A program made the translations under genes and the position numbers. Positions 42,346 through 51,027 of a stretch of DNA of 57,623 bases are shown here, piece after piece. This DNA comes from CAZUFB01 sp048173955 (lineage in GTDB: Bacteria > Actinomycetota > Coriobacteriia > Coriobacteriales > UMGS124), in assembly GCA_048173955.1 (NCBI GenBank), contig DBEYOB010000142.1:1-57623 (forward strand). The letters are read 5' to 3'. Numbering within the stretch: position 1 is the stretch's first letter; every line of letters begins with the position of its first letter. The notes under the pieces were generated by a model that saw only the letters and a list, made by a program, of their open reading frames with translations, had not been told where the DNA came from and did not search any database.

Positions 42346-43392
42346 ATGCGGGTGTCTGCGGGAACAAAGGGTCTGCACGGGTCAGTTTGCTCGGTGCCGT
42401 CCGCGAAGCCGGACGCCTCCGGCATCGCAGCGTCGACTGCGGCGTCGACCGCCTCGCCCGGTGCATCCGCCCTGCAGCATCCCTCGGTTGCGCATCCCGC
42501 TGTCCCGCAGTCTGCCACCCCGCATCCCGTCGTCCGCGCCGGTCTCGACGACCTTCTCGGCCATGCCCTCCGCCTCAAGGCGGTCTTCACCGACCTCGAC
42601 GGCACGTTCCTCACCGCCGACCACCTCCTGCCGCCCCGCACCTCCCAGATCGTTGACCGTCTTCAGGCGACCGGCGTGCGGTTCGTCCCCACGAGCGGGC
42701 GGACGGTCGCGGCGTTGCGCGGCTTTTTCGGCAATCTGCTCGACCGCATCGACTATGTTGCCGGCAACGGGATGGACGTCGTGGCGGGCGGCGTCCGCGT
42801 CGCGCATCGCGAATACGCCCGCGACGACGTCGAGGCTCTGCTCGACGCCACGCGGTGTTGCTCGCAGCCGGCCGCCTTCGTCGTGTTCGGCGCCGACGGG
42901 CCCTACCTGATGGACCTCGATGTCGATTTTGCTCGCAGCTGCATCGAGAGCCTCGAGCACGCCGAGGTGCGCCCCCTCGACCGGGGTCTCTTCGACGGTC
43001 CGATCGCCAAGGTCGCCCTCATCGCCCGCCGCGATGCCGGCGAGCTCGTGCGCGAGCTCGAGCCCGTCGCGGGAGACCGCTTCGGCTTCGCCCCGTGCGG
43101 CGCGAACTGGATCGACGTGCTCGTGAAGGGTGTGGACAAGATTGACGGCATCCGCGCGGTCATGGGGCACCTCGGCGCCGCCCCCGACGAGGTTGCGGCG
43201 TTTGGCGACTCCCTGAACGATCTGGGCATGATGCGGGCCCTGCCGCTCTCGGTCGCTGTGTCGAACGCCATGGAGGAGCTCAAACCGCACTGCGCATTCG
43301 AAATCGGCTCCAACGCCGACGGCGCGGTGCCCGCCTGTCTCGAGCGGATTGCGGCGCTGCGCGAGGCGGCCCTGCGGCCACGGACAAGGTAG
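42346..43392 (+). CDS. HAD-superfamily (Cof-type) phosphatase
   Basis: A 348-residue HAD hydrolase with a type IIB (Cof) cap. The nucleophile motif is FTDLDGTFLT (Asp83, Asp85). Motif II is VPTSGRT, the Lys is in GVDKIDGIRAV, and motif IV is VAAFGDSLNDLGMM. Such enzymes dephosphorylate sugar phosphates, flavin precursors or similar metabolites. The first 70 residues are a low-complexity Ala/Ser/Pro tail, unusual for the family, with no signal-peptide character. GAAGGGAGCG lies before the ATG at 42346; an earlier in-frame ATG at 42310 lacks a site. It converges on the disrupted luxR gene with only 50 bp between the stops. Confidence 0.85.
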   Translation: MRVSAGTKGLHGSVCSVPSAKPDASGIAASTAASTASPGASALQHPSVAHPAVPQSATPHPVVRAGLDDLLGHALRLKAVFTDLDGTFLTADHLLPPRTSQIVDRLQATGVRFVPTSGRTVAALRGFFGNLLDRIDYVAGNGMDVVAGGVRVAHREYARDDVEALLDATRCCSQPAAFVVFGADGPYLMDLDVDFARSCIESLEHAEVRPLDRGLFDGPIAKVALIARRDAGELVRELEPVAGDRFGFAPCGANWIDVLVKGVDKIDGIRAVMGHLGAAPDEVAAFGDSLNDLGMMRALPLSVAVSNAMEELKPHCAFEIGSNADGAVPACLERIAALREAALRPRTR

Positions 43393-43442
43393 GCGTTTCC
43401 GTTTCGCCGCGCGCCGTCCGCCCGCCGCACGCCGCCTGCCCG

Positions 43443-44927
43443 CTATGCGCCGTCCGGGCGTTTCCGCCCGCTGCCTTCTCCCTCATCGGCCGAGCCGATC
43501 GCCAGGTCGATGAGCTCCTGCTGCGAATGGACGTCGAGCTTGCGATAGATACGCTTCACGTGCGTCTTCACGGTATTGTAGCTGAGCGTGAGCGCGTCCT
43601 GGATGTGGCGGCTGTTGTGCCCGCGGGCGAGCAGGGCCAACACCTCCTCCTCGCGGGCGGTGAGGCCCCCGCGTTCCGCAAGCCGACGGCATGCCCGCTC
43701 GAGCTGCCCGTCGTGCGATGATGCGGCCGCCTCGGGGACGCTCACGGGCACGGCGGGCACGATGCCGCGTATCGTCGTCGAGATCGAAAAGCCGCGCAGC
43801 CCCACGAGCACATATGCGAACAGGGCGAGCACCACGGCTCCCACGACCAGCGACGACGCCTCGGGACGCACTTCCAGCAGCGCGTTGACGAGATGCCCCA
43901 GGTCGGCCCCCGCAAACGTCCCGGCACCCGTGGCGATGTTGCTGCAGGCGAGCACCAGCAGGGCGCCCGAACGGTTGCGGGCGCAGAGGGCCGCCAGAAC
44001 GACCCAGGACAGGATCGAGAAGCAGCGGTTGCCGGCGTAGAGCAGGCCGTTGGCAATCTGGCCGACCCCCAGGTCGGCGAGCGGGACGGCGAGGTACCCC
44101 GCGACGACGAGCAGGGCGGAGACGTAGAACAGGCCGTCCTCGCGCGACGGTCTCGACGGCGCCAGCAGGAACCACGCCGCCACGACGGCCACGGCGACCA
44201 GCTCGAACGAGCTCGTCACAGGCGTGTACAGGACGATGTTGAGCGAAAGCGCGAAGCCGAACGCCATCGAGAAGATGAACATGAGCACGTAGACCTGGTG
44301 CGAGGGGGAGAGGAACGACTGCGGGTTCGCGACGGCGAGGTCCTGCACGGCCTGTCCCGACCTGAGGCGATCGAGGCCCTCGCACGTCGGTCCGAACAGC
44401 AGCGCGAGCCCGGCGAGGCCCCCTATCGCGAGCAAGACGGACGAGGCGGCATAGCCGGGGGCGGGGACGACCGAGGTGACGAGCGTCGATACGAGCACCG
44501 AGCCCGTCACGGTGGCGAACGTCTGCTTGCCCGGTCCGAGCAGCGTGAGGGTTACGCCGATGAGGTAGTAGTTCCACGAGCGACCGACGGCCGACAGCAC
44601 GAGACCGGCCGTCACCCCTGCGGCGCTGGCGGGGAGCGCCACGAGCAGCGCCGATCCGGCGACGTCGAGCGCGGCGGCCCCGACGGCGGCCAGACGGGGG
44701 TCGACGAGCTGCGGACGCCGGCGCGTGGCGAAGACCACGACCAGGGCGAGCAGGATGCCCGACGCGGTCTGAAACTCCCGTGCGAGGGGGAACGTGGCGC
44801 TCGTGGTGGGGAAGACGCCGTTGTTGAGCAGCCAGATGAGGTAGACGTTGACCGCCAGGGCGATGCCGCAGCGGACGAAAAGCGCAAGGGGCTGCGCATG
44901 CCCGCGTCAGATCGAGGTCTGCTCCAT
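43443..44927 (-). pseudogene. Membrane-spanning LuxR-type regulator interrupted by an in-frame TGA at codon 7
   Basis: From the ATG at 44927, with AGGAGAC just upstream, the frame reads MEQTSI, then TGA (44909-44907), then continues open for about 487 more codons. The continuation begins RGHAQPLALFVRCGIALAVN, which looks like the first membrane segment of this family, and ends with a LuxR HTH (LTAREEEVLALLARGHNSRH, LSYNTVKTHVKRIYRKLDVHS). The full-length product would be about 494 residues, as in the other regulators. The next in-frame non-ATG start (GTG at 44738) would remove the first membrane segments. The simplest view is a recent nonsense mutation (CGA to TGA), a sequencing error or low-level readthrough. 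It is divergent from the fourth reductase, its likely target. Confidence 0.75.
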
Positions 44928-45423
44928 GTCTCCTCTTCCGCCGCCGTGTCTCTTTCGCCGTCGCCCGGCTCCTTCGGCTACGTTAGCGCATGGCGGGATT
45001 GGGGAGAACACCCTCATGGAGTTTCTGGAACTCCCGAGTGCGGGTGCGGGCGCCACGGGCACGTCCGGTGCCGGACGCTTCCAACCCAAATGGGCAGAGG
45101 TTGCGGTCCGCCCGCGATGCCAATCCCGTCACTATGCCCATCTGCCTGGGCGGACGCTAGAATACCCTTCCGGGGGTGACGCCGCGCCGCGATGGAAGGA
45201 CGGCCGTTTGACGATATGTCAGGATTGTTTCACCCGTGCGCCGCCGGGTTGCCGGCGCATGGCGGGACGGCGTGCACGATCTGCCCGCGTCTGCAAAAGG
45301 AGCGCCCTACCAGGCGATACGGAAAGATACCCTTGCGCGGGTGACTCCCGGACACGCTCGGGGACCTACAGTGCATCCCGTTCGTTCCATCTCCGTCATC
45401 CCTTGAAAGGGGCGTGTCAACGT
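44928..45423. other. Divergent region between the disrupted luxR gene and reductase 4
   Basis: A 496-bp region that must hold both promoters. TAGAAT at 45158-45163 is the best -10 candidate toward the reductase, with a weak -35 (TGCCCA) 17 bp upstream. TTGACG at 45207-45212 has no partner. A long open frame crosses from 44848 into the reductase, but it lacks a start signal, and the Tat signal marks the true N-terminus. Confidence 0.4.
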
Positions 45424-47220
45424 ATGGAAATGACCCGCAGGAACTTTGTCGCCGGCGCCGCTGCCGCCACCGCCACGCTCGGACTGGCCGCAAGCGCCTT
45501 TGCCGACGAAGCCGCTGAGGAATCTGCCGAGGAGGCCTCCGAGGAGGCTCCCGCCGACGATGCCGCTGCCGCCGAGCCCGAGGGCAACCCCGGCGACGTC
45601 CAGAACTACGCGCAGACCCACGAGCCCCCCACCTGGGGCGTCGAGCCGATGAACGACATCGACTGGCTCGGCACCGCGCCTGAGATTGCCTCGTCCGACA
45701 TCGCGAGCACCCTTGAGACCGACCTGCTCATCATCGGTGCGGGCAACGCCGGCATGGTCGCCGCCGCCACCGCCGCCGACGCGGGTCTGAACTTCATGGT
45801 CTGCGAGAAGACCGGCGTCCTGGGCACCACGCGCAACTGGTACGGCGTGTGCAACTCCACGCAGTGCGTCGAGGCCGGCAAGGAGGCCGACCCGATGTTC
45901 ATGCTCAACGACCTCACCCGCTACGCCAACGGCAAGGTCGACCAGCGCGTCATCAAGACCTGGATCGACGACTCCGCCGAGATGAGCGACTGGCTCGTCG
46001 ACATCATGGACGGCTACGGCTACGACGTCTATTTTGAGACCAACACCGGCAACGAGCAGGGCGCCGGCGGCTGCCACTACTTCTGCGCCCCCACGCAGCA
46101 CAACTTTAACGCGCGCGAGGACTGCCCCGAAGAGTATGCGAGCATGACGCGCAACATGCTGCTCGAGGACTACATCGAGCAGAAGGGCTATGCGATCAAC
46201 TACGAGCACGACCTCGTCAAGCTCGTGCGCGACGGTGACGGCCCCGTGACCGGCGCCATCTTCGCCACCCCCGACGGCTACGTGCAGATCAACGCCAAAA
46301 ACACCCTGCTCACGACCGGTGGCTATGCAGGCAACTACGAGATGCTCGAGGCGCTGAACCCGCTGCTGGTCCGCAACACCACCTCGACCGACGGCTGGAC
46401 CCTCAACACCGGCATGGGCATCAAGGCGGCCATGTGGGCGGGCGCCCAGCGCGACGTCGAGCCGACGGGCATGATCTGGGACCGCGGCCTCACCGAGCCC
46501 GGCACCCCCTGCGGCTTCGTGCGCGACGAGGAGACCGGCGGCTGGAAGTTCCCGCACACCGGCCAGTTCAACCCTTCCTCGCAGCCGTTCCTGCGCGTCA
46601 ACGCCGAGGGCGAGCGCTTCATGAACGAGTCCGGCCCCTATGACTGGTCGGTCAACTGCTCGAGCCAGCAGACCAACGGCACCTGGCACACCGTGTGGGA
46701 CGCCAACTTCTGCGACGACGTCGTGAAGTTCGACAAGCTCGGTTGCGCGAGCCTCACCATCATCATGCGCGACATGTACATGGAGGAGGGCGGCACCTTC
46801 GACCAGATGGCCGAGGAGGGCACTCTGGTCAAGGCCGATACGCTCGAAGAGCTCGCCGAAGGCCTCAACATCCCCGTCGACGCGTTCCTGGCCACCGTCG
46901 AGCGCTACAACGAGATCGCCGAGAGCGGCGTCGACGAGGACTTCGGCAAGGAGGACTACCGCCTGTCGACCCTCACCACCCCGCCGTTCTACGGCATCAC
47001 GACCGGCGGCTGCATCCTGACGACCGGCGACGGCATCAAGATCAACAAGGACATGCAGGTCATCGACCGCGCCAACAAGGTGATCGAGGGCCTCTACGCC
47101 GCCGGCGACTGCTCGGGCAGCTTCTTCAGCGGCGTGTACCCCGAGCTCTACCCGGGTCTGGCGTGCGGCCGCACGATGACCGAGGCGCGCCACGCCGTCC
47201 GCTTCATCATGGGCGCCTAA
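45424..47220 (+). CDS. Tat-exported FAD-binding reductase 4, with acidic linker
   Basis: A 598-residue flavoprotein of the same superfamily but more distant from reductases 1-3. The Tat signal is MTRRNFVAGAAAATATLG, then a Glu/Ala-rich linker (about residues 30-60), then a Trp-containing segment and the FAD motif LLIIGAGNAGMVAAATAADAG. The C-terminal FAD segment is GLYAAGDCSGSFFSG. After GERFMNE the sequence is SGPYDW, so a Tyr stands where fumarate reductases have the catalytic Arg; no dicarboxylate-binding Arg is visible near the C-terminus. Start MEMTRRN follows TTGAAAGGGG by about 11 bases; a second ATG two codons later is possible. It is divergent from the interrupted regulator. Function: reductase of an unknown organic acceptor outside the cytoplasm. 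Confidence 0.86.
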   Translation: MEMTRRNFVAGAAAATATLGLAASAFADEAAEESAEEASEEAPADDAAAAEPEGNPGDVQNYAQTHEPPTWGVEPMNDIDWLGTAPEIASSDIASTLETDLLIIGAGNAGMVAAATAADAGLNFMVCEKTGVLGTTRNWYGVCNSTQCVEAGKEADPMFMLNDLTRYANGKVDQRVIKTWIDDSAEMSDWLVDIMDGYGYDVYFETNTGNEQGAGGCHYFCAPTQHNFNAREDCPEEYASMTRNMLLEDYIEQKGYAINYEHDLVKLVRDGDGPVTGAIFATPDGYVQINAKNTLLTTGGYAGNYEMLEALNPLLVRNTTSTDGWTLNTGMGIKAAMWAGAQRDVEPTGMIWDRGLTEPGTPCGFVRDEETGGWKFPHTGQFNPSSQPFLRVNAEGERFMNESGPYDWSVNCSSQQTNGTWHTVWDANFCDDVVKFDKLGCASLTIIMRDMYMEEGGTFDQMAEEGTLVKADTLEELAEGLNIPVDAFLATVERYNEIAESGVDEDFGKEDYRLSTLTTPPFYGITTGGCILTTGDGIKINKDMQVIDRANKVIEGLYAAGDCSGSFFSGVYPELYPGLACGRTMTEARHAVRFIMGA

Positions 47221-47292
47221 ACCTTTCGACCAACCGGTCTTAAGGGCCTAGAGCACCCCCGCCGCTTGGGGGTTAGGGCAGCGCACGACCAA

Positions 47293-47327
47293 GATGCCCG
47301 CCGGGACGTTGCGTCTCGGCGGGCATC
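47293..47327 (+). terminator. Terminator of reductase 4
   Basis: GATGCCCGCCG (47293-47303) pairs exactly with CGGCGGGCATC (47317-47327), followed by GTTGTTG, 72 bp after the stop codon. Confidence 0.75.
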
Positions 47328-47398
47328 GTTGTTGCGCACGAGGTGCGGCAAGCGAATCCGCGCGAGGCGCGGTAAGCGAATCCAAGCGGACCTAAAAG

Positions 47399-47533
47399 TC
47401 AATTAAGAAAGAAAGTTCAATAATGGGAAAACCGAGCAAGTCGTCTACCTGGGAAGATAATCTATACTAGCTGGTAGACACCTTATCGCGATTTGCTCAC
47501 TTTTCCGATTATTGAACTTTGTTTCGATATTGA
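47399..47533. repeat. Family B inverted-repeat element, copy B1
   Basis: AT-rich inverted repeat between convergent genes. AAGTTCAATAAT starts at 47413 and its complement ends at 47519, a span of 107 bp, the same as in B2. Arms match over about 28 bp (including GAGCAA/TTGCTC). Inside is a 37-bp palindromic module (47443-47479) starting GTCTACC and ending GGTAGAC, placed 3 bp from the left arm and 13 bp from the right. Weaker arm similarity extends the whole to about 135 bp. Confidence 0.85.
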
Positions 47534-47625
47534 ATCACCGTCCATCGGTCTGCCTGCCCGCTGCCCGCTCGCTGCACGCCGATTCGCCCACGCGCCGGTG
47601 TGCCGGCGCATACGTGCCTGCGCGT

Positions 47626-48591
47626 CTACGCGAACATGTTGCGCTCTTTGAACTCGGCGATTACGGTGCGCAGCATGAGGCTCACGTCGTCGAGCCCCAG
47701 GTGGCGCTCCTTCTCGTCCGCCTTCAGGGTGCCGCGGCGTCGTGCCCAGTTCTCGAGCGTAGCAGGTCGGTCCTCGCGGGGCAGCAGCTTCGTCTCGGGG
47801 TCGACGCGGCGGCAGATGTCGCGCGTGTCGATCGGGACGACCTTGCCCGCCTTGCGTGCCTCGGCGTAGCCGTCGAGGTGCAGCATGAACCACGAATCCT
47901 CGAACGCCGCGTTGTGCGCCATGAACGGGTAGGCGGTGAGCGAGGCGAGGATCGCCCTCTGCAGCTCGCGGTTTTCGCGGAACGGTTTCTTGCCGTCCAG
48001 GTCCGACCACGAGATGTGGTGAATGTCCGCGAGCGGGACGCCCTTGTCGCGGTACTCCTCGGGGATGCCGCAGTACGCCACGTACCCGCGGTCGGATGTC
48101 GCGTTCGGCGCAAGCTCGATGAACTGCAGGCCGACGTTGACGATGTAGCCCCGGTCGGGGAAGCGGTCGGTCGTCTCGATATCGATGCCCGCCACCATGC
48201 CCGACACCGGGACGCTCGTGTACGCGACGCCCAGATCCCTCAAACCGGGCCCTGCCTCGCGCCGCACGTCGGATGCGGGGCGGTGCTGCATCGCGGCAAC
48301 GCCGCGCACCAGGTCGTCGTCGGAGAGGCTGCGGGCGAGGTTCGACCCGCGCATGTCGCGCAGGCGGTCGGCGCCGTAGGCGTCGCATGTGACGCGGTTG
48401 CGGTCGGCAAGGTCGCGCACCAGGTCGAACGGGAACGGCTCCGACCCGGCGGGGGCGTCCATCCACTCCTTCATGAGCAGGCCGATGGCCTCCTCGTTCT
48501 TCTCGCGGTCGGAGGTCAGCGTCGCGTCGTCGCTGAAGAAGCCCGGAAACGAGAGGGCGTTCGCATGCTCTATTGCCTGGGCGAGGTTCAC
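47626..48591 (-). CDS. DEDDh-family 3'-5' exonuclease (DnaQ-like)
   Basis: A 321-residue protein with an N-terminal helical part (residues 1-130) of unknown role and a C-terminal RNase T/DnaQ-like exonuclease domain. Exo I is GIDIETT (Asp137, Glu139). Exo II is AHNAAFEDSWF, where the usual catalytic Asp is Glu231 followed by Asp232. Exo III is HLGLDD (His297, Asp302). The domain may trim nucleic acid 3' ends; no polymerase is adjacent. The start is GTG at 48591, behind GAAGGAGAC; a longer ATG reading from 48714 crosses the divergent promoter region. It is a single gene, convergent with reductase 4. Confidence 0.82.
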   Translation of the reverse strand: MNLAQAIEHANALSFPGFFSDDATLTSDREKNEEAIGLLMKEWMDAPAGSEPFPFDLVRDLADRNRVTCDAYGADRLRDMRGSNLARSLSDDDLVRGVAAMQHRPASDVRREAGPGLRDLGVAYTSVPVSGMVAGIDIETTDRFPDRGYIVNVGLQFIELAPNATSDRGYVAYCGIPEEYRDKGVPLADIHHISWSDLDGKKPFRENRELQRAILASLTAYPFMAHNAAFEDSWFMLHLDGYAEARKAGKVVPIDTRDICRRVDPETKLLPREDRPATLENWARRRGTLKADEKERHLGLDDVSLMLRTVIAEFKERNMFA

Positions 48592-48861
48592 GGGAGTCTC
48601 CTTCGGTGCGACGGTGCCGGGCGCGCGGCGGTGCGGCGCCTTCCCTGCTAGTTGCATGGTACGGCAAAGCGCGCCACCGCTGCCGTCATGCCGTTCCTTC
48701 CAAGGAGTTTCCATCGAGGCGGACGCCCGGTGAAAGCCCCTCCGCCACCGGCGGGTATAACGGGCGTTCCACGGGCGTCGCGCGGAGGGGGCCGCTGGCG
48801 TCCGGGGGAGGGGACGGGTCCGGCGGGCGTCTGGAGCCGACGGAAGGGGAGGGGGCGAGCC

Positions 48862-49914
48862 ATGCCGCTGTGCCTATACGGTCGATCTTCGATGGAGTTC
48901 TGGGAGTCGTATCGCGCCGAGCGGCTGAGATGCTGCCGGACCGCCACGTTCGAAGGGGTCCTCTCGGCGCCCGCCGCCCCCGGACGAGCCTATCCCGACG
49001 ACCTGTACGAATGTGCGCCGCGTGTCGGCGAGCTGGCCGAGATGCTCGAGGGGCGCCTCGCGGGGTTCGCCCGACCGCTCCATCTCCTCGCCCCGCTGGA
49101 CAGTGTTCGGCGCCGCGTTCCCCATGCAGTCGTTCATGCATCACACACCGTCCTGACCGGGGAGTCGATCCTCGATGCCGGGGGAGGTCTTTTCGTGAGC
49201 TCGCCCGCCCAGTGTCTCGTCCAGATTGCCCCGTCGCTCGAGCCTGCGGAGATCGCCTACTACGCCTCGGCCCTCTGCGGGTCGTACGTCCTGACCGATG
49301 AGGGGAGGTGCGTGTCGTTTGCCCTCGAGCCCCTTGCCACGGTCGCCCGCCTTGATGAGGAGCTTGCATGCCTGAGGTCGGTTAACGCCAGCTTCAAGGT
49401 GCGCGGGCTCGAAAAAGTCCGGCGTGCGTTGAAGCATGCGGTCGACGACGCCGCTTCTCCGGCGGAGATCGTCCTGGAGCTGTTGCTCTGCCTTCCCTGT
49501 TCGCTTGGAGGGTACGGCTTGCCCCAACCGCAGGTCAACGGGGCGATTGGCGTGCCCCGCGGCAGGCGCGCCCTCGCCGAGCGCGACGCCTACCGCCCCG
49601 ATCTGTTCTGGGAGAAGGCAGGCCTGATAGTCGAGTACAACGGCGAGGAGTCGCACGGCAAACGCCGCGCTTCGCTCGATGCGCGGCGCAACAACTCGCT
49701 GGTTTCGCTCGATTACGACGTGATGCAGGTGACCTATGGGCAGTTGGGTTCGACCGCATGTTTCGATCTTCTCGCACGTCAGATTGCCCGCAAGCTGTCG
49801 AGCCGCCTGCAGGGGTGCCGCCGCATCAAAGACTGGCCCGAGCGCAGGGACGCCCTTCGAAAGTGCCTGCTCCCCCTGGTGGCGGAGCGTCCGTCGTTTT
49901 CCCAGATGCGCTAG
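48862..49914 (+). CDS. PD-(D/E)XK nuclease-like protein (DUF559/AbiEi-associated type)
   Basis: A 350-residue protein whose C-terminal third shows the DUF559/Vsr-like PD-(D/E)XK pattern. SPAEIVLELLL supplies the early Glu (202), YRPDLFW the Asp (247), and LIVEYNGEESH the Glu-x-Asn (258-260) and a His (265); DARRNNSL follows. In the canonical motif a Lys or Gln stands where Asn260 is. Similar domains occur in actinobacterial proteins related to the AbiEi antitoxin. The N-terminal two thirds are not recognised by me and contain no clear HTH. AGGGGAGGGGG lies before the ATG. It stands alone between a divergent exonuclease gene and element B2. A role in DNA or RNA cleavage or in abortive infection is possible but unproven. 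Confidence 0.6.
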   Translation: MPLCLYGRSSMEFWESYRAERLRCCRTATFEGVLSAPAAPGRAYPDDLYECAPRVGELAEMLEGRLAGFARPLHLLAPLDSVRRRVPHAVVHASHTVLTGESILDAGGGLFVSSPAQCLVQIAPSLEPAEIAYYASALCGSYVLTDEGRCVSFALEPLATVARLDEELACLRSVNASFKVRGLEKVRRALKHAVDDAASPAEIVLELLLCLPCSLGGYGLPQPQVNGAIGVPRGRRALAERDAYRPDLFWEKAGLIVEYNGEESHGKRRASLDARRNNSLVSLDYDVMQVTYGQLGSTACFDLLARQIARKLSSRLQGCRRIKDWPERRDALRKCLLPLVAERPSFSQMR

Positions 49915-49993
49915 GGTCGCGCCGAGCCTCCGAACGGCGGCGAAGGCATGTATGGCGGAATTGGGCGGGGCACACGGCATATGGCAAGTAATA

Positions 49994-50128
49994 TAAATAT
50001 TGAAATAAAGTTCAATAATAGCGAAACTGAGCAAAATAAAAACAGCCATCTACCTGGTAATATAGACTATATTAGCTGGTAGATGACCTGCTCACTTTTC
50101 GCATTATTGAACTTGTCTCGAAAATTGA
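49994..50128. repeat. Family B inverted-repeat element, copy B2
   Basis: Second copy, after the PD-(D/E)XK gene and before the two-component system. AAGTTCAATAAT starts at 50008 and its complement ends at 50114, again 107 bp. The inner 37-bp module (50048-50084) matches that of B1 at 30 of 37 positions and has a perfect core, TAATATAG-A-CTATATTA. It is displaced by 10 bp relative to B1 (13 bp from the left arm, 3 bp from the right), the mirror image of B1. The outermost base pair of the module changes from G-C to A-T in a compensatory way. Confidence 0.85.
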
Positions 50129-50280
50129 TTCTGCTTTCCAGGCCCATCTTCACCTCTGGCCCGCCCCTGTCCTGCCCGTGCTCCGTCTATCGCCCGCCCT
50201 CACGCCCCCGTTCCTGCCCCGTGCGTCTCACGCATCTGTCATCTTTGTCCGTCCGGTGCCCTTCGGCGCTTTTCGGGCGC

Positions 50281-50286
50281 TACAAT
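50281..50286 (+). promoter_or_regulatory. -10 element of the two-component/ABC operon
   Basis: TACAAT lies 36 bp before the response regulator start codon. The -35 region is GC-rich and poor. This gene, unlike the luxR genes, has a normal leader with GAGGAGGGG. Confidence 0.45.
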
Positions 50287-50322
50287 CGTTCGTGCAAGCG
50301 TCCCTGCCCGAGGAGGGGTCCC

Positions 50323-51018
50323 ATGCCGCAAACCAGCCCGTCGGTCCGCGTGCTCGTCGTCGAGGACGACCCTGCCATCGTGTCCGCCCTCTCGGAGTAC
50401 CTCGCGGCCGAGGGCTTCACCGTGCGCAGCTCCGCGACGCAGGACGGGGCCTGCGAGCTCCTCGACAACGAGCAGTTCGACATCGCGCTCGTCGACATCG
50501 GGCTGGCGCAGGGGACGGGCTTCGCGGTGTGCGCGGCCGCCAAGGCGCGCCCGGGCGGCGGCGTCCCCGTCATCTTCCTCACTGCGGCGAACGACGAGTT
50601 CACCACGGTCGCGGGGCTCGACATGGGCGCCGACGACTACATGGCGAAGCCGTTTCGCCCCCGCGAGCTCGTGTCGCGCATCCGCAGCGTGCTGCGCCGC
50701 ACCGGCCGGCAGCGCTCGGTGCTCGAGCTCGGCGACGTCCGTCTCGATGTAGGCCGCGGCGTCGCGACCAAGGCGGGCAGCGAGCTCTACCTTTCGGCGC
50801 TCGAGTATCGTCTGCTCCTCACCTTCATGAATGCGGCGGGGTGCGTGCTGTCGCGTGCCCAGCTTGCGGATGCGATCTGGGACGCGGCGGGGGAGTACGT
50901 CGAGGACAACACCCTGTCCGTCTACGTGAAGCGCCTGCGCGACAAGATCGAGGACGACCCCTCGAACCCCAAGCTCATCACCACGGTGCGCGGCATCGGC
51001 TACCGCGTGGCGAAGTAG
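50323..51018 (+). CDS. OmpR-family response regulator
   Basis: A 231-residue regulator with an intact receiver domain (acidic pocket VVEDD at 13-16, phosphorylated Asp58 in ALVDIG, Lys109 in YMAKPF) and an OmpR winged helix (LYLSALEYRLLLTFMNAAG, then VEDNTLSVYVKRLRDKIE and TTVRGIGYRVAK). GAGGAGGGG precedes the ATG at 50323; an in-frame start at 50083 would run through element B2. The histidine kinase follows after 9 bp and an ABC transporter after that, so the operon has the layout of envelope-stress or antimicrobial-peptide response systems (BceRS-AB type). Confidence 0.93.
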   Translation: MPQTSPSVRVLVVEDDPAIVSALSEYLAAEGFTVRSSATQDGACELLDNEQFDIALVDIGLAQGTGFAVCAAAKARPGGGVPVIFLTAANDEFTTVAGLDMGADDYMAKPFRPRELVSRIRSVLRRTGRQRSVLELGDVRLDVGRGVATKAGSELYLSALEYRLLLTFMNAAGCVLSRAQLADAIWDAAGEYVEDNTLSVYVKRLRDKIEDDPSNPKLITTVRGIGYRVAK

Positions 51019-51027
51019 GCGCCCGCG

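Noticed and set aside
44907..44909. Selenocysteine or other recoding at the TGA in the fourth luxR gene
   Set aside because: No selenoprotein family match and no hairpin that clearly resembles a SECIS element was seen after it. The position at codon 7 in a transcriptional regulator makes a mutation or error more likely.
44848..45423. N-terminal extension of reductase 4 by 192 codons
   Set aside because: The frame is open, but the Tat signal would then be internal. A ribosome binding site lies just before the ATG at 45424, and the upstream part has no coding character.
30997..47220. Annotation of the four flavoproteins as fumarate reductases
   Set aside because: The superfamily is right, but the substrate-binding and catalytic residues of fumarate reductases are not conserved, so only FAD-binding reductase is supported.
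15761..50128. Insertion sequences with transposase genes at the inverted-repeat elements
   Set aside because: The elements are 135-220 bp long and contain no coding frame. No transposase, integrase or recombinase gene was found anywhere in the window, and no clear target duplications could be seen.
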